Shown here one piece after another: positions 23,063 to 30,785 of a DNA stretch of 64,000 bases. Source of the DNA: a virus; the IMG/VR virus record IMGVR_UViG_3300038465_000091, positions 1-64,000 of that record; one strand, written 5' to 3'. Under the pieces are notes generated by a model. That model made no database searches, had not been told where the DNA came from, and saw only the letters and a program-made list of their open reading frames with translations. Positions within the stretch are counted from its first letter, which is position 1. Each line of letters starts with the position of its first letter. A program made the translations under genes and the position numbers.

Positions 23063-23172
23063 GTCTTCTCCTGAATTTTCTTAAGTGTCAACCAAACAGC
23101 TATTCGACGTACTAAGGGCTCCAATCTACTCGGCCCGAATACGGGCGTTTTACCGTCCGTGAGCAGCTTCAT
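23038..23172 (-). CDS. Small basic protein
   Basis: 44 residues; start overlaps the upstream stop (ATGA). Basic helix RRIAVWLTLKKIQEKTW. Its 3' end overlaps the next gene in another frame. Confidence 0.45.
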   Translation of the reverse strand: MKLLTDGKTPVFGPSRLEPLVRRIAVWLTLKKIQEKTWDSQDLQ

Positions 23173-23306
23173 TTATTTTTCTCCAGTTTGGCAATCTCAG
23201 CATACATGTCCATGATGGGCTGAGGGGTGCGACTCACATGCCAGTTGTTCTCTTCCCAGTGCCGCACCTTCTCTTTCAGCAGTCGAAGATAGATTTGGTT
23301 ATCCAT
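23169..23306 (-). CDS. Small helical protein
   Basis: 45 residues; start overlaps upstream stop (TGATG) with GGGGG 8 nt before. Rich in charged helix (LRLLKEKVRHWEENNW). Unknown. Confidence 0.55.
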   Translation of the reverse strand: MDNQIYLRLLKEKVRHWEENNWHVSRTPQPIMDMYAEIAKLEKNK

Positions 23307-23506
23307 CAATCTAGCCCCCATTTGTTCAGCCAAATTTTGAACATTGTCCAACGAAGAAGCTCCGGGTTGCTGATCGGATGCCAGCCCTGAGCCGTGTCAT
23401 CGAGAGAGGTTAACCCGCGTTCGTCTTGAATGATGCACAGGTCCACTGGACAATCTGATGTGGCGGGAATCCACCAACACTCGTACCTGCCTGTTGTTGT
23501 GTACAC
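23306..23506 (-). CDS. Hypothetical protein, leaderless GTG start
   Basis: 66 residues with YECWWIPATSDCPVDLC. GTG 23506 lies 6 nt after TAGAAT preceded by TGG; no ribosome site is present. Confidence 0.6.
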   Translation of the reverse strand: MYTTTGRYECWWIPATSDCPVDLCIIQDERGLTSLDDTAQGWHPISNPELLRWTMFKIWLNKWGLD

Positions 23507-23636
23507 GTGGTTATTCTACCATGAAGGGAGAGGATTTGGTTAGGAAATCGTGGTAAGTAACCGTTTTTGTTTACAATACGTTGGAGTCTGGGAATGACAG
23601 TTCGGACAATACTAAATGGTTTGGAAGTTCAAATTT

Positions 23637-23722
23637 TGGTGTCCGAAGGGGGACTTGAACCCCCACGACCTTGCGGTCACTGGCTCCTAAGGCCAGCGCG
23701 TCTGCCATTCCACCACTCGGAC
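23637..23722 (-). tRNA. tRNA-Leu (UAG)
   Basis: Class II tRNA, loop CTTAGGA on CTGGC/GCCAG, A73, encoded CCA. Last gene of the Leu/Tyr operon. Confidence 0.95.
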
Positions 23723-23727
23723 AAATT

Positions 23728-23812
23728 TGGTGCGGCTAAGAGGAGTCGAACCTCCACGGGGTTGCCCCACTAGGGCTTGAGCCTAGCGCGTCTGCCATTC
23801 CGCCATAACCGC
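23728..23812 (-). tRNA. tRNA-Leu (CAA)
   Basis: Class II, loop CTCAAGC on CTAGG/CCTAG, variable stem GGGG/CCCC, encoded CCA. Confidence 0.95.
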
Positions 23813-23921
23813 ATAATCAGCACCTTTGTACCGATTAAGCCTGTAAACCGTTGTAAGCGGCATATTTCCACTCCCGTCGCCATTTTGCGCTGAACAGTGA
23901 ATATAGCCTTTCGAGTAAATA

Positions 23922-24007
23922 TGGTGCCGCCGACAGGGATCGAACCTGCATGGCTGTAAACCACTGGATTCTGAGTCCAGCCTGTCTGCCAATTCCAGCA
24001 CGGCGGC
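23922..24007 (-). tRNA. tRNA-Leu (CAG)
   Basis: Class II, loop CTCAGAA on CTGGA/TCCAG, encoded CCA. Confidence 0.95.
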
Positions 24008-24014
24008 AAAATTT

Positions 24015-24099
24015 TGGTGTGGCCGGAGGGACTTGAACCCTCACACCTTTCGGCATCACCCCCTCAAGATGACGTGTCTGCCAATTCCACCACGGCCAC
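24015..24099 (-). tRNA. tRNA-Leu (GAG), first copy
   Basis: Class II, loop TTGAGGG on TCATC/GGTGA, encoded CCA. Confidence 0.9.
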
Positions 24100-24149
24100 A
24101 TACCGTTTCACCATCCGATGAAACCCCTCGAAACAGTGAAACTCGCGAT

Positions 24150-24194
24150 ATGCTTTATTGCATCAAACCGCCGACCTGATGTAATAAAGCACAT
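24150..24194 (-). other. Long AT-rich hairpin between Leu tRNAs
   Basis: ATGCTTTATTGCATC pairs with the matching segment ending at 24194 over about 14 bp with a 13-nt loop. Probably a processing or stability element. Confidence 0.45.
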
Positions 24195-24200
24195 CAAATT

Positions 24201-24290
24201 TGGTGTGCCTAAGAGGACTTGAACCTCCACGGGGGTATCAGCCCCAACGGACTCTCAGCCCGCCGCGTCTGCCAGTTTCGCCATAGACAC
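24201..24290 (-). tRNA. tRNA-Leu (GAG), second copy
   Basis: Class II, loop CTGAGAG on GCGGG/TCCGT (weak stem), A73, encoded CCA. Confidence 0.85.
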
Positions 24291-24295
24291 AAATC

Positions 24296-24383
24296 TGGTG
24301 CCGGGAGCAGGATTCGAACCTGCGAACCTCCTAAGAGGGACTGCTTTACAGGCAGTTGGTTTTAACCGCTCACCCATCCCGGC
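24296..24383 (-). tRNA. tRNA-Tyr (GUA)
   Basis: Class II with GAGCGG D-arm, loop CTGTAAA on ACTGC/GCAGT, perfect acceptor GCCGGGA/TCCCGGC, encoded CCA. First gene after the attenuator terminator. Confidence 0.95.
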
Positions 24384-24394
24384 ATATTCTCCAC

Positions 24395-24425
24395 AAAAAT
24401 CAAAAGCCGCCTTTTCAGGCGGCTT
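24395..24425 (-). terminator. Terminator/attenuator before Leu/Tyr tRNA operon
   Basis: AAGCCGCC (24418-24425) pairs with GGCGGCTT (24404-24411), followed on the minus strand by TTTTGATTTTT. It lies between the leader ORF and the first tRNA, so transcripts from the promoter must read through it to reach the tRNAs. Confidence 0.85.
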
Positions 24426-24448
24426 GTTCAAATTCGGGTGTAATAACG

Positions 24449-24532
24449 TTACCCTTTGAACACACCGCCCCGACGATAGCTAAGGTACAAGCTATACAGT
24501 CGCAGTGACGGTGATAGGGTTACGTGGGTCAT
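24449..24532 (-). CDS. Leu/Tyr-rich leader peptide
   Basis: 27 codons from ATG 24532 to TAA. It contains five Leu codons (CTA, CTG, CTG, TTG, CTT) and three Tyr codons (TAT, TAC, TAT) within codons 6-19. These are exactly the codon families read by the downstream tRNAs Leu(UAG, CAG, CAA, GAG) and Tyr. Downstream, GGGGCGG (24465-24471) can pair with CCGCC of the terminator stem around a TGTTCAAA/TTTGAACA hairpin, a possible antiterminator. The ribosome site (GAAGTG) is weak. Confidence 0.6.
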   Translation of the reverse strand: MTHVTLSPSLRLYSLYLSYRRGGVFKG

Positions 24533-24547
24533 AATGTTCACTTCTAC

Positions 24548-24556
24548 ATAATACCA
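24548..24556 (-). promoter_or_regulatory. Extended -10 box TGGTATTAT of Leu/Tyr tRNA operon
   Basis: Start of transcription would be about 24541, 9 nt before the leader ATG. TTGACTACC precedes it directly, too close to act as a standard -35. Confidence 0.6.
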
Positions 24557-24606
24557 CGGTAGTCAAGATTTTCGCTAGGAAAATCAAAAATTATTTTTCG
24601 GCAATC

Positions 24607-24909
24607 TCAATAATCCCGATTATCTCCGGCTGAGGCGGGCGGCGGGATGGTCTTCCGCTCCTCGGGAATCGCGGGCGTGTCGATGGGTATCTGCAAGATG
24701 GTGTTGATCTTGGCGATGCAGCGGTTGCACAGGTCTTTCTTCATCCCGAAAATGTTCGTGCCCTGAGTCACTTTGATACGGGGTAGTGGGGCGTGACTCG
24801 CCGTGGGTGCGCCCATGTATACTGTACGGCTGCCGCTGGTGTCCTTACTGGGGTCGTCAACGCTGTCGTCCTGAGCGTGACAGCCGTCGCAATGCAATAT
24901 GTGTGCCAT
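24607..24909 (-). CDS. Zinc-binding small protein
   Basis: 100 residues. CDGC near the N-terminus and CNRC at about residue 62 form a likely zinc site. GGAGAACTGAA precedes the ATG. Coupled to the upstream Cys-rich gene. Confidence 0.65.
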   Translation of the reverse strand: MAHILHCDGCHAQDDSVDDPSKDTSGSRTVYMGAPTASHAPLPRIKVTQGTNIFGMKKDLCNRCIAKINTILQIPIDTPAIPEERKTIPPPASAGDNRDY

Positions 24910-24910
24910 T

Positions 24911-25552
24911 TCAGTTCTCCTTGGTTTCTCGTGGGAGCCCGTTGGTCTGAATGTAGGCGTATCCCCAAGGCGCTAATAGCATCCGTTCCATGAATTGAGC
25001 ACCAGTCTCCGATGCCCTTCCGCCGATGGCTTTCTTCTTGTCGGACGAGAAACACAGCACTTCTACGAAGGTGCGGTATTTGTAATTCAGGTTGCTGGGG
25101 TCGCACATGAGGTATTGCAGCACTTCCTTTTCCCAGTCGTACACGCCTTCTTTTTTGAACTTCTCCCGATCTCGCCGCTTCAACTCAGCTTGCCACAGGG
25201 CCTTGCGTGTTTTGCTGGTGCGTTTTTCTTCCGCCTGTTCAGCGATGTGGCAGCGACAATCACAATCCATACAACAGCCGACTGGGGAATCCCACGGGCC
25301 GTCGAGTTCCACCACGGCGCACAAGCACTTCGGCTTACGGAGTTTGGTGTGGCACTCGCAGTCGCACTTGGATAAATCGCAAGGAACGTTGCCTACGACT
25401 CTCTCCTCGCAGTTATTCGAGCCTTGAGGTTTGCTGGGATCGTAGTTTGGGTTGGGTTCAAACGTCCACTCATCACAATGAACGCACCATGCCTTGTCCC
25501 CTGCGGGACATATTTTATTGCCGATAGTTTTACGATATTTGCGACCAGCCAT
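24911..25552 (-). CDS. Cys-rich protein, unknown
   Basis: 213 residues from ATG 25552, which overlaps the stop of a 19-residue ORF (TAATG). At least 16 Cys in clusters (CVHC, CDLSKCDCEC, CCMDCDCRC) suggest several metal sites; the C-terminal half is basic-helical. Family not recognised. Confidence 0.65.
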   Translation of the reverse strand: MAGRKYRKTIGNKICPAGDKAWCVHCDEWTFEPNPNYDPSKPQGSNNCEERVVGNVPCDLSKCDCECHTKLRKPKCLCAVVELDGPWDSPVGCCMDCDCRCHIAEQAEEKRTSKTRKALWQAELKRRDREKFKKEGVYDWEKEVLQYLMCDPSNLNYKYRTFVEVLCFSSDKKKAIGGRASETGAQFMERMLLAPWGYAYIQTNGLPRETKEN

Positions 25553-25611
25553 TAGATCACCAACCTTACGAACTTCTGCCGTTCCGCAATTAGTTTTTCC
25601 GTTGCGTTCAT
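25552..25611 (-). CDS. 19-residue coupling ORF
   Basis: Begins in the stop of the 59-residue gene (TATGA) and ends in the start of the Cys-rich gene (TAATG). Likely translated by coupling; may only pass ribosomes along. Confidence 0.4.
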   Translation of the reverse strand: MNATEKLIAERQKFVRLVI

Positions 25612-25787
25612 AGAAACTCCTCACCCTTCGGCAACTTTTCAACTGTGCTCCACTTGAGCAGGGATTCGGGGATGTCTCCCATAATTTCACGCAAGTATTC
25701 GCCCGCGCTTGCTTTGTCCACAGCTTGGATGTAGAGGGTGTCGCCTTCAGCGACTACTTTGAAAATTTTGCCCTTCTTGGTCTTCAT
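25608..25787 (-). CDS. Small hypothetical protein
   Basis: 59 residues; beta strands then helix (AVDKASAGEYLREIMGDIPESLL). Starts ATG 25787. Probably an early phage protein; unknown. Confidence 0.65.
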   Translation of the reverse strand: MKTKKGKIFKVVAEGDTLYIQAVDKASAGEYLREIMGDIPESLLKWSTVEKLPKGEEFL

Positions 25788-25802
25788 GCCATTTGCCTTT
25801 CG

Positions 25803-26111
25803 TCATTTTGCCCAACTCGGGTCTATCAATTTGAAATTCGTCCACAACGGTAAATCAAGTGTTGGCTTGAAAGGTTTCTTGCCGTCGCAACACCGTTCGC
25901 AGACTTGAGCATTGCCTATTTCTGTGAAGAAAAGGTGCTTCTCACAAAAATAGAGGCCGCAACCGTTGTCCCCACCGTAAAGGTCACCGCCGCAAACGTA
26001 CGACAATCCACGGTCAATTCTTTTCCCGCACTTGGGGTGGTCGCAAATGGAGGGAACCCCATACCCAATATCCCGCTTCCAGCGTTCATCGTAGCCAACT
26101 GCCCAGCCCAT
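25803..26111 (-). CDS. Zinc-finger-like conserved phage protein
   Basis: 102 residues with CDHPKCGKRI, CGLYFCEKHLFF and CERCC, the pattern of small phage proteins with a RING/treble-clef-like zinc site. Overlaps the upstream gene by one base. Confidence 0.65.
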   Translation of the reverse strand: MGWAVGYDERWKRDIGYGVPSICDHPKCGKRIDRGLSYVCGGDLYGGDNGCGLYFCEKHLFFTEIGNAQVCERCCDGKKPFKPTLDLPLWTNFKLIDPSWAK

Positions 26112-27157
26112 TAAACCGCCCCCACTTCATCTGTTAGTTCCTTAATTCTAGCACCTTCGTACAATTCAAGCATAGGGTAAACCGCTTTGAGACGCTCGAA
26201 AGTCTTCTTGATGTGGTCCCCGTTCACCGCTGTCACCACCAGTACGGAGTTCATGCGGGGAATCATGATGCACGTTTCCTTGGTGATATCGAAGTCACGG
26301 AAGACCTCGTACATGATCTTGCGGGAGAACAGAACCTCGTTGAGGATGTCCCCGCCCGATTTAGATCGGAAATTGTACGGAATATCCTTAGCTGTCAGAA
26401 TGGTTTCCGGGCCCTGCGCGAACACTGTCTCGGCAAGGCGCGGTGTCGTCCCCGGCTGCCAAGCGATGTAGAACGGTTTGAGGTTAGGGAACACCCGTAA
26501 GTATTTGTCGCCGCCAACTCCGATCATGCTGAGGTTGCGGCTGTCCGCGAAGGCTGGCGTGCTGCCTTTGGGACTCACCCTGAAGCTCACCTGTCCGTCG
26601 AACTGAGCGATCAGGTTGACCGCCCGCACCCTGCTGATGAGGTTGTTGAACTTCTGCTCATCTGTGGTCTTAGCTTCCTTGATTTTTTTGGCTTTGGGTG
26701 CAAATGGGTCGAGTTTTGGGTGCTTCCAGCTACCCTTGATACCCGCTAGTTCCTTCTGGGCATCCCCAACGGCATACTGCATCCCTGTGTAACCCTGAAG
26801 GTTCAGAAGCACCTGCGTAAAGAGGTTGTAATCCAGCAGGGGGTGGGCGAGCTTGAGGATCATCAGCTTGTCGTAGCCCGTGGGAGTGGACTTAACTTCA
26901 GGCCCAGCTTCCAGCCACGCAGCTTCGAGAATCTTCCAGATGATAGCCGCCCAGTGGTTAGTACGGCTGAATTCTACACCCTCGGGGGCTTTCTGAAGCT
27001 GTGCGGCAACGCCTTTGAAAAGGTCTTCGGATGGAATCTCGGGCGCTGGGATGGCAAAGAATCGCTTGAACGCGGCTTCGAGTGAAGTCTCAGACTCAAA
27101 TGTCGAATTGATCTTAGCCGTGAAAAGCTCGGCTACACGCTGGTAGATTTCTTGCAT
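26111..27157 (-). CDS. Hypothetical protein, 348 residues
   Basis: Begins MQEIYQRVAELFTAKIN at ATG 27157 after GAGAAGG. Helical N-terminal half, then strands (NSVLVVTAVNGDHIKKTF). No motif recognised. Its start lies inside the end of an HNH gene, so the endonuclease has inserted at or near its 5' end. Confidence 0.6.
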   Translation of the reverse strand: MQEIYQRVAELFTAKINSTFESETSLEAAFKRFFAIPAPEIPSEDLFKGVAAQLQKAPEGVEFSRTNHWAAIIWKILEAAWLEAGPEVKSTPTGYDKLMILKLAHPLLDYNLFTQVLLNLQGYTGMQYAVGDAQKELAGIKGSWKHPKLDPFAPKAKKIKEAKTTDEQKFNNLISRVRAVNLIAQFDGQVSFRVSPKGSTPAFADSRNLSMIGVGGDKYLRVFPNLKPFYIAWQPGTTPRLAETVFAQGPETILTAKDIPYNFRSKSGGDILNEVLFSRKIMYEVFRDFDITKETCIMIPRMNSVLVVTAVNGDHIKKTFERLKAVYPMLELYEGARIKELTDEVGAV

Positions 27158-27765
27158 ACTTTTTGAACCTTCTCTCGTGGACAATACCCGTACATTCCTC
27201 TGGAACAGTTGCAATTCCAACACAGCAGACGAAACTCATCCTTGGGAAATCCACGTTTACGCAGCCACGAATAAAATGGCGCACCACTACTGGGGCATTT
27301 AGCTTCTGTTCGTTGCTTTCTACCCCCACCCTTTATATGATCGACGTTCAAGAACTCGGGCTCATTAACCATACACCCACACGGGCAACTGCATTTACCG
27401 CCATAAACTTGTAACGTTTCATGGCGTAATGCCTTAAGCCATTCTTTAATGCGTAACGCGCATTGTTCGCATTTTGAACCGTGTGCTGGCGGTTTGCCAC
27501 AATGACACAAACCCAACTTTCTGTTCTTTCTTGCAGCCGCGTTCACCCGATTTGCGTGTACCGAACACTGTTTTTTACCTGACACGACAGCTTTTCCACA
27601 GTGGCAAAGCCCCTTCAAACGATTCGCTGCCGCCCAGTCTTTCATTTGCTGGCCGCAACATATTTTGCAGACTTGACGCCTCCCACCCCTGCTTGGCGTG
27701 TGTAAGGCAAATTCACCAATGGGTTTTGGTGTATCACACTTCTTACAAGTTCGTTCCTTTTCCAT
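27133..27765 (-). CDS. HNH homing endonuclease
   Basis: 210 residues. N-terminal zinc ribbon (CKKCDTPKPIGEF, CKICC), two CHCG knuckles, then the HNH core: CSCPCGC...FLNVDHIKGGGRKQR...LLCWNCNCSRG. Overlaps the downstream gene by 25 bases and the upstream gene by 23. Confidence 0.85.
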   Translation of the reverse strand: MEKERTCKKCDTPKPIGEFALHTPSRGGRRQVCKICCGQQMKDWAAANRLKGLCHCGKAVVSGKKQCSVHANRVNAAARKNRKLGLCHCGKPPAHGSKCEQCALRIKEWLKALRHETLQVYGGKCSCPCGCMVNEPEFLNVDHIKGGGRKQRTEAKCPSSGAPFYSWLRKRGFPKDEFRLLCWNCNCSRGMYGYCPREKVQKVCKKSTSV

Positions 27766-28201
27766 TCATGATCCCCTGAACATCTACGGCTAGGGATACG
27801 CCACGGTCAAAAAGGTCTTGACACCCTTCCCGTCCCTCCACAACTCCCTGCATAGAATAATTCAGAAAGTCTAAAATCTCTTGATAAGCGTCCATGGCGG
27901 CATCTCGACCATTGAATGCCTTGAGGCGAGTGCCGTACTTTCGTTCACCAAGGCGAATGCGGGCCTCAATGTCTTCTGCGATCTCGTAAAGACCTAACGC
28001 TTTGAGCCGCTCAGCGGCAACGACAGCGACATCAATACCATCGCCAACGGGTGTGGGCTGTGGGGCAGCCGCGTCATAATGTTTGGACTTACCAAAAACA
28101 GCGTCAGCAAAGCTCTTTGGGTCGCGCAGCGGGGTCGATGTTATATCGTCAGAATAATTGTTTGGTTCGGAAGTTATGCCCATGGGGAGAATCCTCTCCA
28201 T
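27743..28201 (-). CDS. MazG-like all-alpha phage protein
   Basis: 152 residues. The C-terminal half has ARIRLGERKYGTRLKAFNGR followed by DAYQEILDFLNY, the pattern of phage all-alpha NTP pyrophosphohydrolase-like proteins. Acidic metal-binding residues are partly present. A TATTAG box lies 2 nt before the ATG. Nucleotide-pool role is inferred. Confidence 0.55.
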   Translation of the reverse strand: MERILPMGITSEPNNYSDDITSTPLRDPKSFADAVFGKSKHYDAAAPQPTPVGDGIDVAVVAAERLKALGLYEIAEDIEARIRLGERKYGTRLKAFNGRDAAMDAYQEILDFLNYSMQGVVEGREGCQDLFDRGVSLAVDVQGIMNGKGTNL

Positions 28202-28216
28202 GTCTAATACCCGATT

Positions 28217-28468
28217 TTAGATGTCTCCATGGAGGACAAAGGGTTTAATCTCTTCATAAATCATACGAGGTATAGGGCTATGTCGCTTGACGAGATCGAA
28301 TTGATTGACACTTTCCAAGGGCCACCCCTTGGCTTCAACGCTACCCGCCTTTTCGCAAATACTTTCGGCTTGTTCCTTGCTGGTCACATATCCAATAATT
28401 TCATAGCCAAACGCTTGATCGAGGCTGTTTTCTAATCTATCCGTCCACATCTTTTTAATGAGATACAT
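28217..28468 (-). CDS. Small hypothetical protein
   Basis: 83 residues; ATG 28468 overlaps the phosphoesterase stop (TAATG). Contains YEIIGYVTSKEQAESICEKAG, a short alpha/beta unit seen in phage proteins. Unknown. Confidence 0.6.
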   Translation of the reverse strand: MYLIKKMWTDRLENSLDQAFGYEIIGYVTSKEQAESICEKAGSVEAKGWPLESVNQFDLVKRHSPIPRMIYEEIKPFVLHGDI

Positions 28469-29274
28469 TAAAAATCCATCTCCTCTTTGAGGCCCGCACG
28501 CCATGCTTTCCAAAGTTCGACCTTTGGCTTCATCTTCTCCACTATCTGCTCAAGGGAAGGAGGATAGAAGTCCCAGCAATCCACGCCCACGTCGAACGAG
28601 AGCATGTTGCCCAGTACCCTGTCCTTCCAACCCTCCAGTTGGTTGTGGGAATGCCCATACAGCGACCAGACGCCTTTGTTGGAGCCGTGCCACGTAAGAT
28701 GAGCGTAATGGCTCAGCATAATCTTGTGCTTGGTCTGGCCTGCGTCCATGATGCCCGAGGGAATCACGACATCAATGCGCTTCCTGTCCTTGACCCAAAT
28801 CCATGCTCCGTGCTTCGCCATCTGCACGGCGATGCTGTCATGGTTGCCTTCGAGCAGGAAGTTCTGTCCGATGAGGCGCTTTTGGATAGCCAAAGCCTGT
28901 TCCAGTGTGCAGTTCAGGAAAACGTCACCCAGATTGTAGACGCGGGAACTCTTCTTGACCACGGAGTTACGCCGCTCGATAATCGCCTCGTTCATCTCGG
29001 CGAGCCCAATGGCCTCCAACGCTTTCAGGTCGTGCTTCAGGGCGGCTTCATCGTCCGCAAAAACCTTCACCGATTCCTCGCTAACCTCTCCAGTCTTCAG
29101 GAGGGCCTTGGCAACGTTCAGATGGTTCTCGGCGGCGGACCACTTCCTACCCAATTCCATGAGTTGGGCTTGCGGACCAAACGGGCGTCCCTTCCCGAGC
29201 CACAGGATTTTGCCGTGGTTGAAGTGGTAATCGCTGGTAAAAAACACGTCAGACGTTTGCGTTAAAATGGTCAT
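28468..29274 (-). CDS. Metallophosphoesterase (calcineurin-like)
   Basis: 268 residues. Motifs in order: FTSDYHFNHG (residues 12-21), YNLGDVF, LLEGNHD, MLSHYAHLTW, SLYGHSHN, the five metal-binding blocks of calcineurin-type phosphoesterases. A helical insert of about 70 residues follows the first motif. Substrate unknown; such phage enzymes may act on nucleotides or RNA ends. Confidence 0.85.
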   Translation of the reverse strand: MTILTQTSDVFFTSDYHFNHGKILWLGKGRPFGPQAQLMELGRKWSAAENHLNVAKALLKTGEVSEESVKVFADDEAALKHDLKALEAIGLAEMNEAIIERRNSVVKKSSRVYNLGDVFLNCTLEQALAIQKRLIGQNFLLEGNHDSIAVQMAKHGAWIWVKDRKRIDVVIPSGIMDAGQTKHKIMLSHYAHLTWHGSNKGVWSLYGHSHNQLEGWKDRVLGNMLSFDVGVDCWDFYPPSLEQIVEKMKPKVELWKAWRAGLKEEMDF

Positions 29275-29413
29275 AAAGCCTTACAATCCATTCACGAAAT
29301 TCCTGCACCGTTCGAACATCTTTAGCACGATTACAGATTGAACAACAGGGAACGATATTACTTCGTGTGTACCCCTTTGTATTATCTTCCCTGTCAACAA
29401 TATGGCAAAACAA
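29249..29413 (-). pseudogene. HNH endonuclease remnant
   Basis: 54 codons encode only the C-terminal part of an HNH enzyme: VDREDNTKGYTRSNIVPCCSICNRAKD. The N-terminal zinc pair is gone and no proper start exists. It overlaps the starts and ends of its neighbours, consistent with decay after insertion. Confidence 0.6.
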
Positions 29414-29417
29414 TATT

Positions 29418-29585
29418 TTATTCCTCAATGGATTTCTTCGCCACTATCATACCACAGTAGTCAAGCTGCACCTTGTCAAGGCACTCTTTGCCGCAGACCA
29501 ACGCTTTGCTCAGGGGTTCCCGCCACGCCCGCTGGTATGACATCGGCCTAGCACAGCCCGCACAGAAAAGTTCGAAGTCTCGCAT
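29418..29585 (-). CDS. Small zinc-binding protein
   Basis: 55 residues, CAGC and VCGKEC probably bind zinc. Overlaps the release-factor-like gene stop. A TGGTATGAT sequence lies inside its coding region. Confidence 0.6.
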   Translation of the reverse strand: MRDFELFCAGCARPMSYQRAWREPLSKALVCGKECLDKVQLDYCGMIVAKKSIEE

Positions 29586-29959
29586 TAGAATTCCTCGACC
29601 TTCAAGTTACTGGGGTGCATCATCTTGTCCACGGACTCGATTACCGAATCCTCCATCTCATCGTTAAGAACACTGATCTCAAAATCCTCGTTGATCTCCC
29701 TGAGTCTGCGGGCGACCTCGGCCTTGTGCCACTTCAGGAATACGTCGTTCCTCGCCAGTTTTATGAACGCCGCCTCTCGGTTCTTGGCCTGATCCCGTCC
29801 GTCGCGGTGCTCTGCCCGTGCCCCCGAAGCCTTGTGAATGATTCGGACGCCGTTCTGTTTCGCGTTTCTATGCTGTCCGCCCGCTCCACCCGTACAGAAA
29901 GTTTGAACCAGAAAGTCTTTCTTGGTCAGGCTGAACAGCAATTTCATTTCTTTTGCCAT
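29585..29959 (-). CDS. ArfB-like peptide release factor (RF-1 domain, GGQ)
   Basis: 124 residues. GGAGGQHRN (GGQ at 27-29) followed by SGARAEHRDGRDQAKNREAA is the catalytic domain of class I release factors. The codon-recognition domains are absent, as in ArfB/YaeJ and phage RF-like proteins that free peptides from stalled ribosomes. It fits the phage's own tRNAs and RNase P RNA. Coupled to both neighbours. Confidence 0.88.
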   Translation of the reverse strand: MAKEMKLLFSLTKKDFLVQTFCTGGAGGQHRNAKQNGVRIIHKASGARAEHRDGRDQAKNREAAFIKLARNDVFLKWHKAEVARRLREINEDFEISVLNDEMEDSVIESVDKMMHPSNLKVEEF

Positions 29960-30267
29960 TATTTTCCACCAAAATCGTCGTAGTCTTCGGGATCATTCCT
30001 GCTGGGAACGTATGGGTCACAATCCCCGATGAGAGCATCCCACTCAGGGGTGCACCGATAGACGATCTCATCGCGGTCGGTTGCCTCGAATGCTTTGATG
30101 CATCGACGCAATGCGGAGGCATACGGGGTCTGATCGTTCATTATGAATGCCTTGGATGCCAGCAGTGTGTAAAGCATGGGCGGCTGCATGTTGTACGCAA
30201 TGTCGGCCATCCCAAAATGGGCAAACAACTTCAGTTCCTTTTCGGAATAGGTCGCATCTCCAAGCAT
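29959..30267 (-). CDS. Hypothetical protein
   Basis: 102 residues, acidic C-terminus (DPEDYDDFGG). AGGAG upstream of ATG, TATTAG box 16 nt before it. Overlaps release factor start (ATAATG). Unknown. Confidence 0.6.
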   Translation of the reverse strand: MLGDATYSEKELKLFAHFGMADIAYNMQPPMLYTLLASKAFIMNDQTPYASALRRCIKAFEATDRDEIVYRCTPEWDALIGDCDPYVPSRNDPEDYDDFGGK

Positions 30268-30306
30268 TGGGAACTCCTATACTCTAATACCATCATTTAC
30301 GGGATT

Positions 30307-30531
30307 TTACTTGTCGCCGCTTACACGGTAGAGTATGCGTTGAAACAGGGTGGGGGTGTCGAGTGCATCGCATATCGCTGCGTCCGCATGAAAAGCGATT
30401 AGGCCGCAGGCAAGGACTTTGGAGACTTTAGTCTTGTGATTTCTTAGTTCATATACGCCAACTGTGGCTATCATCACATGCCAAAGTGATTTGATGGCGC
30501 GTGACCGATAGCCTTCTGATTCGGAAGTCAT
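30307..30531 (-). CDS. Hypothetical protein
   Basis: 74 residues; start overlaps the upstream stop (ATGA). A hydrophobic stretch (VLACGLIAFHADAAICDAL) may be a membrane or core helix. Unknown. Confidence 0.5.
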   Translation of the reverse strand: MTSESEGYRSRAIKSLWHVMIATVGVYELRNHKTKVSKVLACGLIAFHADAAICDALDTPTLFQRILYRVSGDK

Positions 30532-30773
30532 TTCTCTCTCTTTGGAGTCGGCAATAAATACGATGCCAACTTTACGAGCCATGCGGGTAATTTTTTCGGT
30601 TCATTCCACTTGGGCAGATGAGGCCAGACACCTAGCGGATATTCCAACCGAACTTGCTGGTACACCCGAATCTCTCTGGAGTGCCGTGACATCTTGTAAC
30701 CAGCCCACGCAGCCCCTACAATTGAGACGGTTCCTAGCGTCACCATCGCCACATCGTACAAAGTGATGTGCAT
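30528..30773 (-). CDS. Single-helix membrane protein
   Basis: 81 residues; membrane helix about residues 8-26 (AMVTLGTVSIVGAAWAGY) followed by basic segment. Unknown role. Confidence 0.6.
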   Translation of the reverse strand: MHITLYDVAMVTLGTVSIVGAAWAGYKMSRHSREIRVYQQVRLEYPLGVWPHLPKWNEPKKLPAWLVKLASYLLPTPKREK

Positions 30774-30785
30774 AAATTGACTCTA

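Noticed and set aside
29440-29460. TGGTATGAT box with TTGACTAC
   Set aside because: It lies inside the coding sequence of the 55-residue protein at 29418-29585 and has no well-placed gene start; probably coding coincidence.
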